From contig NW_027526486.1 of assembly GCF_052857255.1 (NCBI RefSeq), forward strand, positions 310,001 through 374,000: 64,000 bases of DNA. Reading direction: 5' to 3'. A program made the translations under genes and the position numbers. This document shows, piece by piece, positions 47,160 through 61,569 of the stretch (the first letter of the stretch is position 1; the number at the start of each line of letters is the position of its first letter). This DNA is from Amblyomma americanum. Lineage: Eukaryota; Arthropoda; Arachnida; Ixodida; Ixodidae. The notes beneath the pieces were generated by a model, which saw only the letters and a program-made list of their open reading frames with translations, did no database searches and was not told the origin of the DNA.

Positions 47160-49899
47160 AATCGATGCTCGTGAATCATGCTAGTTTCGATCTAAAACGA
47201 TGTATCCCGTTGTTTTGAGCCGGAATACAAGTTTTCGCGCAGTTCTGAGAGAAAAAGTTTACACCTTTCTCTCGTGTACTCTTCGACCACTAGTAAAATC
47301 GATGCTCGTGAATCTTGCTAGTTTCAATCTAAAACGATGTATCCCATTGTTTTGAGCCGGAATACAAGTTTTCGCGCAGTTCTGAGAGAAAAAGTTTACA
47401 CCTTTCTCTCGTCTACTATTCGACGACTTGTAAAATCGATGCTCGTGAATCTTGCTAGTTTCGACCTAAAACGATGTATCCCTTTGTTTTGAGCCGGAAT
47501 ACAAGTTTTCGCGCAGTTCTGAGAGAAAAAGTTTACACCTTTCTCTCGTGTACTCTTCGACGACATCTAAAATCGATGCTCGTGAATTTTGCTAGTTTCG
47601 ATCTAAAACGATATATCCTGTTGTTTTGAGCCGGAATACAAGTTTACGCGCAGTTCGGAGAGAAAAAGTTTACACCTTTCTCTCGTCTACTATTCGACGA
47701 CTTGTAAAATCGATGCTCGTGAATCTTACTAGTTTCGATCTAAAACGACAAATCCCGTTGTTTTGAGCCGGAATACAAGTTTTCGCGCAGTTCTGAGAGA
47801 AAAAGTTTACACCTTTCTCTCGTCTAGTATTCGACGACTTGTAAAATCGATGCTCGTGAATCTTGCTAGTTTCGACCTAAAACGATGTATCCCGTTGTTT
47901 TGAGCCGGAATACACGTTTTCGCGCAGTTCTGAGAGAAAAAGTTTACACCTTTCTCTCGTGTACTCTTCGACGACTTGATAAATCGATGCTCGTGAATCT
48001 TGCTAGTTTCGACATAAAACGATGTATCCTTTTGTTTTGAGCCGGAATACAAGTTTTCGCGCAGTTCTGAGAGAAAAAGTTTACACCTTTCTCTCGTCTA
48101 GTATTCGACGACTTGTAAAATCGATGCTCGTGAATCTTGCTAGTTTTGACCTAAAACGATGTATCTCGTTGTTTTGAGCCGGAATACACGTTTTCGCGCA
48201 GTTCTGAGAGAAAAAGTGTACACCTTTCTCTCGTGTACTCTTCGACGACTTGTAAAATCGATGCTCGTGAATCTTGCTAGTTTCGATCTAAAACGATGTA
48301 TCCCGTTGTTTTGAGTCGGATTACTAGTTTTCGCGCAGTTCTGAGAGTTAAAGTTTACACCTTTCTCTCGTCTGCTCTTCGAAGTCTTGTGAAATCGATT
48401 CTCGTGAATCTTGCTAGATTCGATCTAAAGCGATCTATCTCGTTGTTTTGAGCCGGAATACAAGTTTTCGCGAGGTTCTGAGAGAAAAAGTTTACACCTT
48501 TCTCTCGTGTACTCTTCGACGACTTGTAAAATCGATGCTCGTGAATCTTGCTAGTTTCGATCTAAAACGATGTATCCCGTTGTTTTGAGTCGGAATACAA
48601 GTTTTCGCGCAGTTCTGAGAGTTAAAATTTACACCTTTCTCTCGTCTACTCTTCGAAGACTTGCGAAATCGATTCTCGTGAATCTTGCTAGATTCGATCT
48701 AAAGCGATCTATCTCGTTGTTTTGAGCCGGAATACAAGTTTTCTCGAGGTTCTGAGAGAAAAAGTTTACACCTTTCTCTCGTGTACTCTTCGACGACTTG
48801 TAAAATCGATGCTCATGAATCTTGCTAGTTTCGATCTAAAACTATTTATCCCGTTGTTTTGAGCCGGAATACAAGTTTTCGCGCAGTTCTGAGAGAAAAC
48901 ATTTACACCTTTTTCTCGTCTACTATTCGACGACTTGTAAAATCGATGCTCGTGAATCTTGCTAGTTTCGACCTAAAACGATGTATCCCGTTGTTTTGAG
49001 CCGGAATACAAGTTTTCGCACAGTTGTGAGAGAAAAAGTTTACACCTTTCTCTCGTGCACTCTTCGACGACTTGTAAAATCGATGCTCGTGAATCATGCT
49101 AGTTTCGATCTAAAACGATGTATCCCGTTGTTTTGAGCCGGAATACAAGTTTTCGCGCAGTTCTGAGAGAAAAAGTTTACACCTTTCTCTCGTGTACTCT
49201 TCGACCACTAGTAAAATCGATGCTCGTGAATCTTGCTTGTTTCAATCTAAAACGATGTATCCCATTGTTTTGAGCCGGAATACAAGTTTTCGCGCAGTTC
49301 TGAGAGAAAAAGTTTACACCTTTCTCTCGTCTACTATTCGACGACTTGTAAAATCGATGCTCGTGAATCTTGCTAGTTTCGACCTAAAACGATGTATCCC
49401 TTTGTTTTGAGCCGGAATACAAGTTTTCGCGCAGTTCTGAGAGAATAGGTTTACACCTTTCTCTCGTGTACTCATCGACGACATGTAAAATCGATGCTCG
49501 TGAATTTTGCTAGTTTCGATCTAAAACGATATATCCTGTTGGTTTGAGCCGGAATACAAGTTTTTGCGCAGTTCGGAGAGAAAAGGTTTACACCTTTCTC
49601 TCGTGTACTGTTCGACGACTTGTAAAATCGATGCTCGTGAATCTTGCTAGTTTCGACCTAAAACGATGTATCCTTTTGTTTTGAGCCGGAATACAAGTTT
49701 TCGCGCAGTTCTGAGAGAAAAAGTTTACACCTTTCTCTCGTCTACTATTCGACGACTTGTAAAATCGATGCTCGTGAATCTTGCTAGTTTCGACCTAAAA
49801 CGATGTATCCCTTTGTTTTGAGCCGGAATACAAGTTTTCGCGCAGTTCTGAGAGAAAAAGTTTACACCTTTCTCTCGCGTACTCTTCGACGACTTGTAA
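47160..49899 (+). repeat. 20-monomer higher-order unit (2,740 bp), copy 1
   Basis: Every marker checked repeats exactly 2,740 bases (20 x 137) downstream: ACCACTAGTAAAATCG (47,291 and 50,031), GCTTGTTTCAATC (about 49,237 and 51,977) and the open frames at 47,807 and 48,903. Differences seen are single bases, such as GGATTACTAG against GGATTACAAG. The start is where copy 2 begins to match, just after a GTTATGAGAG monomer. Confidence 0.8.
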
Positions 49900-52405
49900 A
49901 ATCGATGCTCGTGAATCATGCTAGTTTCGATCTAAAACGATGTATCCCGTTGTTTTGAGCCGGAATACAAGTTTTCGCGCAGTTCTGAGAGAAAAAGTTT
50001 ACACCTTTCTCTCGTGTACTCTTCGACCACTAGTAAAATCGATGCTCGTGAATCTTGCTAGTTTCAATCTAAAACGATGTATCCCATTGTTTTGAGCCGG
50101 AATACAAGTTTTCGCGCAGTTCTGAGAGAAAAAGTTTACACCTTTCTCTCGTCTACTATTCGACGACTTGTAAAATGGATGCTCGTGAATCTTGCTAGTT
50201 TCGACCTAAAACGATGTATCCCTTTGTTTTGAGCCGGAATACAAGTTTTCGCGCAGTTCTGAGAGAAAAAGTTTACACCTTTCTCTCGTGTACTCTTCGA
50301 CGACATCTAAAATCGATGCTCGTGAATTTTGCTAGTTTCGATCTAAAACGATATATCCTGTTGTTTTGAGCCGGAATACAAGTTTACGCGCAGTTCGGAG
50401 AGAAAACGTTTACACCTTTCTCTCGTCTACTATTCGACGACTTGTAAAATCGATGCTCGTGAATCTTACTAGTTTCGATCTAAAACGACAAATCCCGTTG
50501 TTTTGAGCCGGAATACAAGTTTTCGCGCAGTTCTGAGAGAAAAAGTTTACACCTTTCTCTCGTCTAGTATTCGACGACTTGTAAAATCGATGCTCGTGAA
50601 TCTTGCTAGTTTCGACCTAAAACGATGTATCCCGTTGTTTTGAGCCGGAATACACGTTTTCGCGCAGTTCTGAGAGAAAAAGTTTACACCTTTCTCTCGT
50701 GTACTCTTCGCCGACTTGATAAATCGATGCTCGTGAATCTTGCTAGTTTCGACATAAAACGATGTATCCTTTTGTTTTGAGCCGGAATACAAGTTTTCGC
50801 GCAGTTCTGAGAGAAAAAGTTTACACCTTTCTCTCGTCTAGTATTCGACGACTTGTAAAATCGATGCTCGTGAATCTTGCTAGTTTTGACCTAAAACGAT
50901 GTATCCCGTTGTTTTGAGCCGGAATACACGTTTTCGCGCAGTTCTGAGAGAAAAAGTGTACACCTTTCTCTCGTGTACTCTTCGACGACTTGTAAAATCG
51001 ATGCTCGTGAATCTTGCTAGTTTCGATCTAAAACGATGTATCCCGTTGTTTTGAGTCGGATTACAAGTTTTCGCGCAGTTCTGAGAATTAAAGTTTACAC
51101 CATTCTCTCGTCTACTCTTCGAAGTCTTGTGAAATCGATTCTCGTGAATCTTGCTAGATTCGATCTAAAGCGATCTATCTCGTTGTTTTGAGCCCGAATA
51201 CAAGTTTTCGCGAGGTTCTGAGAGAAAAAGTTTACACCTTTCTCTCGTGTACTCTTCGACGACTTGTAAAATCGATGCTCGTGAATCTTGCTAGTTTCGA
51301 TCTAAAACGATGTATCCCGTTGTTTTGAGTCGGAATACAAGTTTTCGCGCAGTTCTGAGAGTTAAAGTTTACACCTTTCTCTCGTCTACTCTTCGAAGAC
51401 TTGCGAAATCGATTCTCGTGAATCTTGCTAGATTCGATCTAAAGCGATCTATCTCGTTGTTTTGAGCCGGAATACAAGTTTTCTCGAGGTTCTGAGAGAA
51501 AAAGTTTACACCTTTCTCTCGTGTACTCTTCGACGACTTGTAAAATCGATGCTCATGAATCTTGCTAGTTTCGATCTAAAACTATTTATCCCGTTGTTTT
51601 GAGCCGGAATACAAGTTTTCGCGCAGTTCTGAGAGAAAACATTTACACCTTTTTCTCGTCTACTATTCGACGACTTGTAAAATCGATGCTCGTGAATCTT
51701 GCTAGTTTCGACCTAAAACGATGTATCCCGTTGTTTTGAGCCGGAATACAAGTTTTCGCGCAGTTGTGAGAGAAAAAGTTTACACCCTTCTCTCGTGCAC
51801 TCTTCGACGACTTGTAAAATCGATGCTCGTGAATCATGCTAGTTTCGATCTAAAACGATGTATCCCGTTGTTTTGAGCCGGAATACAAGTTTTCGCGCAG
51901 TTCTGAGAGAAAAAGTTTACACCTTTCTCTCGTGTACTCTTCGACCACTAGTAAAATCGATGCTCGTGAATCTTGCTTGTTTCAATCTAAAACGATGTAT
52001 CCCATTGTTTTGAGCCGGAATACAAGTTTTCGCGCAGTTCTGAGAGAAAAAGTTTACACCTTTCTCTCGTCTACTATTCGACGACTTGTAAAATCGATGC
52101 TCGTGAATCTTGCTAGTTTCGACCTAAAACGATGTATCCCTTTGTTTTGAGCCGGAATACAAGTTTTCGCGCAGTTCTGAGAGAATAAGTTTACACCTTT
52201 CTCTCGTGTACTTATCGACGACATGTAAAATCTATGCTCGTGAATTTTGCTAGTTTCGATCTAAAACGATATATCCTGTTGGTTTGAGCCGGAATACAAG
52301 TTTTCGCGCAGTTCGGAGAGAAAAGGTTTACACCTTTCTCTCGTGTACTGTTCGACGACTTGTAAAATCGATGCTCGTGAATCTTGCTAGTTTCGACCTA
52401 AAACG
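49900..52405 (+). repeat. 20-monomer higher-order unit, copy 2 (about 18 monomers kept)
   Basis: This is the direct partner of 47,160-49,899. The match ends near 52,405, where AACGACGAATCCCG replaces AACGATGTATCCTTTTG, so the last monomer or two of the unit were lost by recombination into the next block. Confidence 0.75.
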
Positions 52406-52579
52406 ACGAATCCCGTTGTTTTGAGCCGGAATACAAGTTTTCGCGCAGTTCTGAGAGAAAAAGTTTACACCTTTCTCTCGTCTAGTATTCGACGACTTGT
52501 AAAATCGATGCTCGTGAATCTTGCTAGTTTCGACCTAAAACGATGTATCCCGTTGTTTTGAGCCGGAATACACGTTTTC

Positions 52580-54908
52580 GCGCAGTTCTGAGAGAAAAAG
52601 TTTACACCTTTCTCTCGTGTACTCTTCGACGACTTGACAAATCGATGCTCGTGAATCTTGCTAGTTTCGACCTAAAACGATGTATCCTTTTGTTTGGAGC
52701 CGGAATACAAGTTTTCGCGCAGTTCTGAGAGAAAAAGTTTACACCTTTCTCTCGTCTACTATTCGACGACTTGTAAAATCGATGCTCGTGAATCTTGCTA
52801 GTTTCGACCTAAAACGATGTATCCCTTTGTTTTGAGCCGGAATACAAGTTTTCGCGCAGTTCTGAGAGAAAAAGTTTACACCTTTCTCTCGCGTACTCTT
52901 CGACGACTTGTAAAATCGATGCTCGTGAATCATGCTAGTTTCGATCTAAAACGATGTATCCCGTTGTTTTGAGCCGGAATACAAGTTTTCGCGCAGTTCT
53001 GAGAGAAAAAGTTTACACCTTTCTCTCGTGTTCTCTTCGATGACTTGTAAAATCGATGCTCGTGAATCATGCTAGTTTCGATCTAAAACGGTGTATCCCG
53101 TTGTTTTGAGCCGGAATACAAGTTTTCGCGCAGTTGTGAGAAAAAAAGTTTACACCTTTCTCTCATCTACTCTTCGAAGACTTGTAAAATCGATGCTCGT
53201 GAATCTTGCTAGTTTCGATCTAAAACGATGTATCCCGTTGTTTTGAGCCGGAATACAAGTTTTCGCGCAGTTCTGAGAGTTAAAGTTTGCACCTTTCTCT
53301 CGTCTACTCTTCGAAGACTTGAGAAATCGATTCTCGTGAATCTTGCTAGATTCGATCTAAAGCGATCTATCTCGTTGTTTTGAGCCGGAATACAAGTTTT
53401 CGCGAGGTTCTGAGAGAAAAAGTTTACACCTTTCTCTCGTGTACTCTTCGACGACTTGTAAAATCGATTCTCGTGAATCTTGCTAGTTTCGATCTAAAAC
53501 TATTTATCCCGTTGTTTTGAGCCGGAATACAAGTTTTCGCGCAGTTCTGAGAGAAAACATTTACACCTTTTTCTCGTCTACTATTCGACGACTTGTAAAA
53601 TCGATGCTCGTGAATCTTGCTAGTTTCGACCTCAAACGATGTATCCCGTTGTTTTGAGCCGGAATACAAGTTTTCGCGCAGTTGTGAGAGAAAAAGTTAA
53701 CACCTTTCTCTCGTGTACTCTTCGGCGACATGTAAAATCGATGCTCGTGAATCTTGCTAGTTTCGATCTAAAACGATGAATCCCGTTGTTTTGAACCGGA
53801 ATACAAGTTTTCGCAGAGTTCTGAGAGAAAAAGTTAACACTTTTCTCTCGTCTACTATTCGACGACTCGTAAAATCGATGCTCGTGAATCTTGCTAGTTT
53901 CGACCTAAAACGATGTATCCCGTTGTTTTGAGCCGGAATAAATGTTTTCGCGCAGTTCTGAGAGAAAAAGTTTACACCTTTCTCTCGTCTACTATTCGAC
54001 GACTTGTAAAATCGATGCTCGTGAATCTTGCTAGTTTCGACCTAAAACGATGTATCCCTTTGTTTTGAGCCGGAATACAAGTTTTCGCGCAGTTCTGAGA
54101 GAAAAAGTTTACACCTTTCTCTCGTCTACTATTCGACGACTTGTAAAATCGATGCTCGTGAATCTTGCTAGTTTCGACCTAAAACGATGTATCCCTTTGT
54201 TTTGAGCCGGAATACAAGTTTTCGCGCAGTTCTGAGAGAATAAGTTTACACCTTTCTCTCGTGTACTCATCGACGACATGTAAAATCGATGCTCGTGAAT
54301 TTTGCTAGTTTCGATCTAAAACGATATATCCTGTTGTTTTGAGCCGGAATACAAGTTTTCGCGCAGTTCGGAGAGAAAAGGTTTACACCTTTCTCTCGTG
54401 TACTGTTCGACGACTTGTAAAATCGATGCTCGTGAATCTTGCTAGTTTCGACCTAAAACGACGAATCCCGTTGTTTTGAGCCGGAATACAAGTTTTCGCC
54501 CAGTTCTGAGAGAAAAAGTTTACACCTTTCTCTCGTGTACTCTTCGACGACTTGTAAAATCGATGCTCGTGAATCTTGCTAGTTTCGATCTAAAACGATG
54601 TATCCCGTTGTTTTGAGTCGGAATACAAGTTTTCGCGCAGTTCTGAGAGTTAAAGTTTACACCTTTCTCTCGTCTACTCTTCGAAGACTTGTGAAATTGA
54701 TTCTCGTGAATCTTGCTAGATTCGATCTAAAGCGATGTATCTCGTTGTTTTGAGCCGGAATACAAGTTTACGCGCAGTTCTGAGAGAAAAAGTTTACACC
54801 TTTCTCTCGTGTACTCTTCGACGACTTGTAAAATCGATGCTCGTGAATCATGCTAGTTTCGATCTAAAACAATGTATCCCGTTGTTTTGAGCCGGAATAC
54901 AAGTTTTC
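52580..54908 (+). repeat. 17-monomer higher-order unit (2,329 bp), copy 1
   Basis: The offset to the next copy is 2,329 (17 x 137). Shared markers are CTTGACAAATCG (52,633 and 54,962), GTTGTGAGAAAAAAAG (about 53,132 and 55,461), GACTTGAGAAATCG (53,317 and 55,646), GACCTCAAACG (53,629 and 55,958) and CTTCGGCGACATG (about 53,723 and 56,052). Confidence 0.75.
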
Positions 54909-57237
54909 GCCCAGTTCTGAGAGAAAAAGTTTACACCTTTCTCTCGTGTACTCTTCGACGACTTGACAAATCGATGCTCGTGAATCTTGCTAGTTTCGAC
55001 CTAAAACGATGTATCCTTTTGTTTTGAGCCGGAATACAAGTTTTCGCGCAGTTCTGAGAGAAAAAGTTTACACCTTTCTCTCGTCTACTATTCGACGACT
55101 TGTAAAATCGATGCTCGTGAATCTTGCTAGTTTCGACCTAAAACGATGTATCCCTTTGTTTTGAGCCGGAATACAAGTTTTCGCGCAGTTCTGAGAGAAA
55201 AAGTTTACACCTTTCTCTCGCGTACTCTTCGACGACTTGTAAAATCGATGCTCGTGAATCATGCTAGTTTCGATCTAAAACGATGTATCCCGTTGTTTTG
55301 AGCCGGAATACAAGTTTTCGCGCAGTTCTGAGAGAAAAAGTTTACACCTTTCTCTCGTGTTCTCTTCGATGACTTGTAAAATCGATGCTCGTGAATCATG
55401 CTAGTTTCGATCTAAAACGGTGTATCCCGTTGTTTTGAGCCGGAATACAAGTTTTCGCGCAGTTGTGAGAAAAAAAGTTTACACCTTTCTCTCATCTACT
55501 CTTCGAGGACTTGTAAAATCGATGCTCGTGAATCTTGCTAGTTTCGATCTAAAACGATGTATCCCGTTGTTTTGAGCCGGAATACAAGTTTTCGCGCAGT
55601 TCTGAGAGTTAAAGTTTACACCTTTCTCTCGTCTACTCTTCGAAGACTTGAGAAATCGATTCTCGTGAATCTTGCTAGATTCGATCTAAAGCGATCTATC
55701 TCGTTGTTTTGAGCCGGAATACAAGTTTTCGCGAGGTTCTGAGAGAAAAAGTTTACACCTTTCTCTCGTGTACTCTTCGACGACTTGTAAAATCGATTCT
55801 CGTGAATCTTGCTAGTTTCGATCTAAAACTATTTATCCCGTTGTTTTGAGCCGGAATACAAGTTTTCGCGCAGTTCTGAGAGAAAACATTTACACCTTTT
55901 TCTCGTCTACTATTCGACGACTTGTAAAATCGATGCTCGTGAATCTTGCTAGTTTCGACCTCAAACGATGTATCCCGTTGTTTTGAGCCGGAATACAAGT
56001 TTTCGCGCAGTTGTGAGAGAAAAAGTTTACACCTTTCTCTCGTGTACTCTTCGGCGACATGTAAAATCGATGCTCGTGAATCTTGCTAGTTTCGATCTAA
56101 AACGATGAATCCCGTTGTTTTGAACCGGAATACAAGTTTTCGCAGAGTTCTGAGAGAAAAAGTTAACACTTTTCTCTCGTCTACTATTCGACGACTCGTA
56201 AAATCGATGCTCGTGAATCTTGCTAGTTTCGACCTAAAACGATGTATCCCGTTGTTTTGAGCCGGAATAAATGTTTTCGCGCAGTTCTGAGAGAAAAAGT
56301 TTACACCTTTCTCTCGTCTACTATTCGACGACTTGTAAAATCGATGCTCGTGAATCTTGCTAGTTTCGACCTAAAACGATGTATCCCTTTGTTTTGAGCC
56401 GGAATACAAGTTTTCGCGCAGTTCTGAGAGAAAAAGTTTACACCTTTCTCTCGTGTACTCTTTGACGACATGTAAAATCGATGCTCGTGAATTTTGCTAG
56501 TTTCGATCTAAAACGATATATCCTGTTGTTTTGAGCCGGAATACAAGTTTTCGCGCAGTTCGGAGAGAAAAAGTTTACACCTTTCTCTCGTCTACTCCTC
56601 GACGACTCGTAAAATCGATGCTTGTGAATCTTGCTAGTTTCGATCTAAAACGATGTATCCCGTTGTTTTGAGCCGGAATACAAGTTTTCGCGCAGTTCTG
56701 AGAGAAAAAGTTTACACCTTTCTCTCGTGTACTCTTCGACGACTTGTAAAATCGATGCTCGTGAATCATGCTAGTTTCGATCTAAAACGATGTATCCCGT
56801 TGTTTTGAGCCGGAATACAAGTTTTCGCCCAGTTCTGAGAGAAAAAGTTTACACCTTTCTCTCGTGTACTCTTCGACGACTTGTAAAATCGATGCTCGTG
56901 AATCTTGCTAGTTTCGATCTAAAACGATGTATCCCGTTGTTTTGAGTCGGAATACAAGTTTTCGCGCAGTTCTGAGAGTTAAAGTTTACACCTTTCTCTC
57001 GTCTACTCTTCGAAGACTTGTGAAATTGATTCTCGTGAATCTTGCTAGATTCGATCTAAAGCGATGTATCTCGTTGTTTTGAGCCGGAATACAAGTTTAC
57101 GCGCAGTTCTGAGAGAAAAAGTTTACACCTTTCTCTCGTGTACTCTTCGACGACTTGTAAAATCGATGCTCGTGAATCATGCTAGTTTCGATCTAAAACA
57201 ATGTATCCCGTTGTTTTGAGCCGGAATACAAGTTTTC
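54909..57237 (+). repeat. 17-monomer higher-order unit (2,329 bp), copy 2
   Basis: This is the direct partner of 52,580-54,908. In the middle the offset drops to 2,192 (16 x 137) around 56,450, then returns to 2,329 by 57,025. One monomer was therefore lost and another gained within this copy. Confidence 0.72.
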
Positions 57238-58775
57238 GCCCAGTTCTGAGAGAAAAGTTTACACCTTTCTCTCGTGTACTCTTCGACGACTTGTAAAATC
57301 GATGCTCGTGAATCATGCTAGTTTCGATCTAAAACGATGTATCCCGTTGTTTTGAGCCGGAATACAAGTTTTCGCGCAGTTCTGAGAGAAAACGTTTACA
57401 CCTTTCTCTCGTGTACTCTTCGACGACTAGTAAAATTGATGCTCGTGAATCTTGCTAGTTTCGATCTAAAACGATGTATCCTATTGTTTTGAGCCGGAAT
57501 ACAAGTTTTCGCGCAGTTCTGAGAGTTAAAGTTTACACCTTTCTCTCGTCTACTCTTCGAAGACTTGTGAAATCGATGCTCCTGAATCTTGCTAGATTCG
57601 ATCTAAAGCGATGTATCCCGTTGTTTTGAGCCGGAATACAAGTCTTCGCGCAGTCCTGAGAGAAAAAGTTTAGACATTTCTCTAGTCTACTCTTCGACGA
57701 CTTGTAATATCGATGCTCGTGAATCTTGCTAGTTTCGATCTAAAACGATGTAACCCGTTGTTTTGAGCCGGAATACAAGTTTTCGCGCAGTTCTGAGAGA
57801 AAAAGTTTACACCTTTCTCTCGTCTATATTCGACAACTTGTAAAATCGATGCTCGTGAAACTTGCTAGTTTCGACCTAAAACGATGTATCCCGTTGTTTT
57901 GAGCCGGAATACATGTTTTCGCGCAGATCTCAGAGAAAAAGTTCACACCTTTCTCTCGTGTACTCTTAGACGACTTGTAAAATTGATGCTCGTGAATCTT
58001 ACTAGTTTCGATCTAAAACGATGAATCCCGTTGTTTTGAGCCGGAATACAAGTTTTCGCGCAGTTCTGAGAGAAAAAGTTTACACCTTTCTCTCGTCTAG
58101 TATTCGACGACTTGTAAAATCGATGCTCGTGAATCTTGCTAGTTTCGACCTAAAACGATGTATCCCGTTGTTTTGAGCCGGAATACACGTTTTCGCGCAG
58201 TTCTGAGAGAAAAAGTTTACACCTTTCTTTGTACTCTTCGAGGACATAAAAAATCGATGCTCGTGAATCTTGCTAGTTTCGACCTAAAACGATGTATCCT
58301 TTTGTTTTGAGCCGGAATACAAGTTTTCGCGCAGTTCTGAGAGAAAACGTTTACACCTTTCTCTCGTGTACTCTTCGACGACTTGTAAAATCGATGCTCG
58401 TGAATCATGCAAGTTTCGATCTAAAACGATGTATCCCGTTGTTTTGAGCCGGAATACAAGTTTTCGCCCAGTTCTGAGAGAAAAGTTTACACCTTTCTCT
58501 CGTGTACTCTTCGACGACTTGTAAAATCGATGCTCGTGAATCATGCTAGTTTCGATCTAAAACGATGTATCCCGTTGTTTTGAGCCGGAATACAAGTTTT
58601 CGCGCAGTTCTGAGAGAAAAAGTTTACACCTTTCTCTCGTGTACTCTTCGACGACTAGTAAAATCGATGCTCGTGAATCTTGCTAGTTTCGATCTAAAAC
58701 GATGTATCCCATTGTTTTGAGCCGGAATACAAGTTTTCGCGCAGTTCTGAGAGTTAAAGTTTACACCTTTCTCTC
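56645..58775 (+). repeat. Segment of a 36-monomer higher-order unit, copy 1
   Basis: This segment matches 61,570-63,700 at an offset of 4,925 (36 x 137 - 7). Rare shared markers include TTTAGACATTTCTCTAGTC (57,669 and 62,594), the short CTTTCTTTGTACTCTTCGAGG monomer (58,226 and 63,151), GCAAGTTTCGATC (58,409 and 63,334) and a 1-base-short GAGAAAAGTTTACACC monomer. It overlaps the end of the 17-monomer block, which is expected of nested exchanges. Confidence 0.72.
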
Positions 58776-61569
58776 GTCTACTCTTCGAAGACTTGTGAAA
58801 TCGATGCTCCTGAATCTTGCTAGATTCGATCTAAAGCGATGTATCCCGTTGTTTTGAGCCGGAATACAAGTCTTCGCGCAGTCCTGAGAGAAAAAGTTTA
58901 CACCTTTCTCTCGTCTATATTCGACAACTTGTAAAATCGATGCTCGTGAAACTTGCTAGTTTCGACCTAAAACGATGTATCCCGTTGTTTTTAGCCGGAA
59001 TACATGTTTTCGCGCAGATCTCAGTGAAAAAGATCACACCTTTCTCTCGTGTACTCTTAGACGACTTGTAAAATTGATGCTCGTGAATCTTACTAGTTTC
59101 GATCTAAAACGATGAATCCCGTTGTTTTGAGCCGGAATACAAGTTTTCGCGCAGTTCTGAGAGAAAAAGTTTACACCTTTCTCTCATCTACTATTCGACG
59201 ACTTGTAAAATCGATGCTCCTGAATCTTGCTAGTTTCGACCTAAAACGATGTATCCCTTTGTTTTGAGCCGGAATACAAGTTTTCGCGCAGTTCTGAGAG
59301 AAAAAGTTTACACCTTTCTCTCGCGTACTCTTCGACGACTTGTAAAATCGATGCTCGTGAATCATGCTAGTTTTGATCTAAAACGATGTATCCCGTTGTT
59401 TTGAGCCGGAATACAAGTTTTCGCGCAGTTCTGAGAGAAAAAGTTTACACCTTTCTCTCGTGTTCTCTTCGATGACTTGTAAAATCGATGCTCGTGAATC
59501 ATGCTAGTTTCGATCTAAAACGGTGTATCCCGTTGTTTTGAGCCGGAATACAAGTTTTCGCGCAGTTCTGAGAGAAAAAGTTTACACCTTTCTCTCATCT
59601 ACTCTTCGAAGACTTGTAAAATCGATGCTCGTGAATCTTGCTAGTTTCGATCTAAAACGATGTATCCCGTTGTTTTGAGCCGGAATACAAGTTTTCGCGC
59701 AGTTCTGAGAGAAAAAGTTTACACCTTTCTCTCGTGTACTCTTCGACGACTTGTAAAATCGATGCTCGTGAATCTTGCTAGTTTCGATCTAAAACGATGT
59801 ATCCCGTTGTTTTGAGTCGGAATACAAGTTTTCGCGCAGTTTTGAGAGTTAAAGTTTACACCTTTCTCTCGTCTACTCTTCGAAGACTTGTGAAATTGAT
59901 TCTCGTGAATCTTGCTAGATTCGATCTAAAGCGATGTATCTCGTTGTTTTGAGCCGGAATACAAGTTTTCGCGAGGTTCTGAGAGAAAAAGTTTACACCT
60001 TTCTCTCGTGTACTCTTCGACCACTAGTAAAATCGATGCTCGTGAATCTTGCTAGTTTCGATCTAAAACGATGTATCCCATTGTTTTGAGCCGGAATACA
60101 AGTTTTCGCGCAGTTCTGAGAGAAAAAGTTTACACCTTTCTCTCGTCTACTATTCGACGACTTGTAAAATCGATGCTCGTGAATCTTGCTAGTTTCGACC
60201 TAAAACGATGTATCCCTTTGTTTTGAGCCGGAATACAAGTTTTCGCGCAGTTCTGAGAGAAAAAGTTTACACCTTTCTCTCGTGTACTCTTCGACGACAT
60301 GTAAAATTGATGCTCGTGAATTTTGCTAGTTTCGATCTAAAACGATATATCCTGTTGATTTGAGCCGGAATACAAGTTTTCGCGCAGTTCGGAGAGAAAA
60401 AGTTTACACCTTTCTCTCGTCTACTATTCGACGACTTGTAAAATCGATGCTCGTGAATCTTACTAGTTTCGATCTAAAACGACGAATCCCGTTGTTTTGA
60501 GCCGGAATACAAGTTTTCGCGCAGTTCTGAGAGAAAAAGTTTACACCTTTCTTTCGTGTACTCTTCGACGACTTGTAAAATCGATGCTCGTGAATCATGC
60601 TAGTTTCGATCTAAAACGATGTATCCCGTTGTTTTGAGCCGGAATACAAGTTTTCGCGCAGTTCTGAGAGAAAAAGTTTACACCTTTCTCTCGTGTACTC
60701 TTCGACCACTAGTAAAATCGATGCTCGTGAATCTTGCTAGTTTCGATCTAAAACGATGTATCCCGTTGTTTTGATCCGGAATACAAGTTTTCGCGCAGTT
60801 CTTAGAGAAAAAGTTTACACCTTTCTCTCGTGTACTCTTCGACCACTAGTAAAATCGATGCTCGTGAATCTTGCTAGTTTCGATCTAAAACGATGTATCC
60901 CATTGTTTTGAGCCGGAATACAAGTTTTCGCGCAGTTCTGAGAGAAAAAGTTTACACCTTTTTCTCGTCTACTATTCGACGACTTGTAAAATCGATGCTC
61001 GTGAATCTTGCTAGTTTCGACCTAAAACGATGTATCCCTTTGTTTTGAGCCGGAATACAAGTTTTCGCGCAGTTCTGAGAGAAAAAGTTTACACCTTTCT
61101 CTCGTGTACTCTTCGACGACATGTAAAATCGATGCTCGTGAATTTTGCTAGTTTCGATCTAAAACGATATATCCTGTTGTTTTGAGCCGGAATACAAGTT
61201 TTCGCGCAGTTCGGAGAGAAAAAGTTTACACCTTTCTCTCGTCTACTATTCGACGACTTGTAAAATCGATGCTCGTGAATCTTACTAGTTTCGATCTAAA
61301 ACGACGAATCCCGTTGTTTTGAGCCGGAATACAAGTTTTCGCGCAGTTCTGAGAGAAAAATTTTACACCTTTCTCTCGTCTAGTATTCGACGACTTGTAA
61401 AATCGATCCTCGTGAATCTTGCTAGTTTCGACCTAAAACGATGTATCCCGTTGTTTTGAGCCGGAATACACGTTTTCGCGCAGTTCTGAGAGAAAAAGTT
61501 TACACCTTTCTCTCGTGTACTCTTCGACGACTTGACAAATCGATGCTCATGAATTTTGCTAGTTTCGAC
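58776..61569 (+). repeat. Satellite between the two copies of the 36-monomer unit
   Basis: About 20 monomers of the same family. A CAGTGAAAAAGATC variant occurs near 59,022, the GTGTTCTCTTCGATG and CATCTACTCTTCG types return (59,460 and 59,597), and GACCACTAGTAAAATCG occurs three times (60,020, 60,705 and 60,842), two of them on adjacent monomers. It forms the inner part of the 4,925-base period. No gene is seen. Confidence 0.6.
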
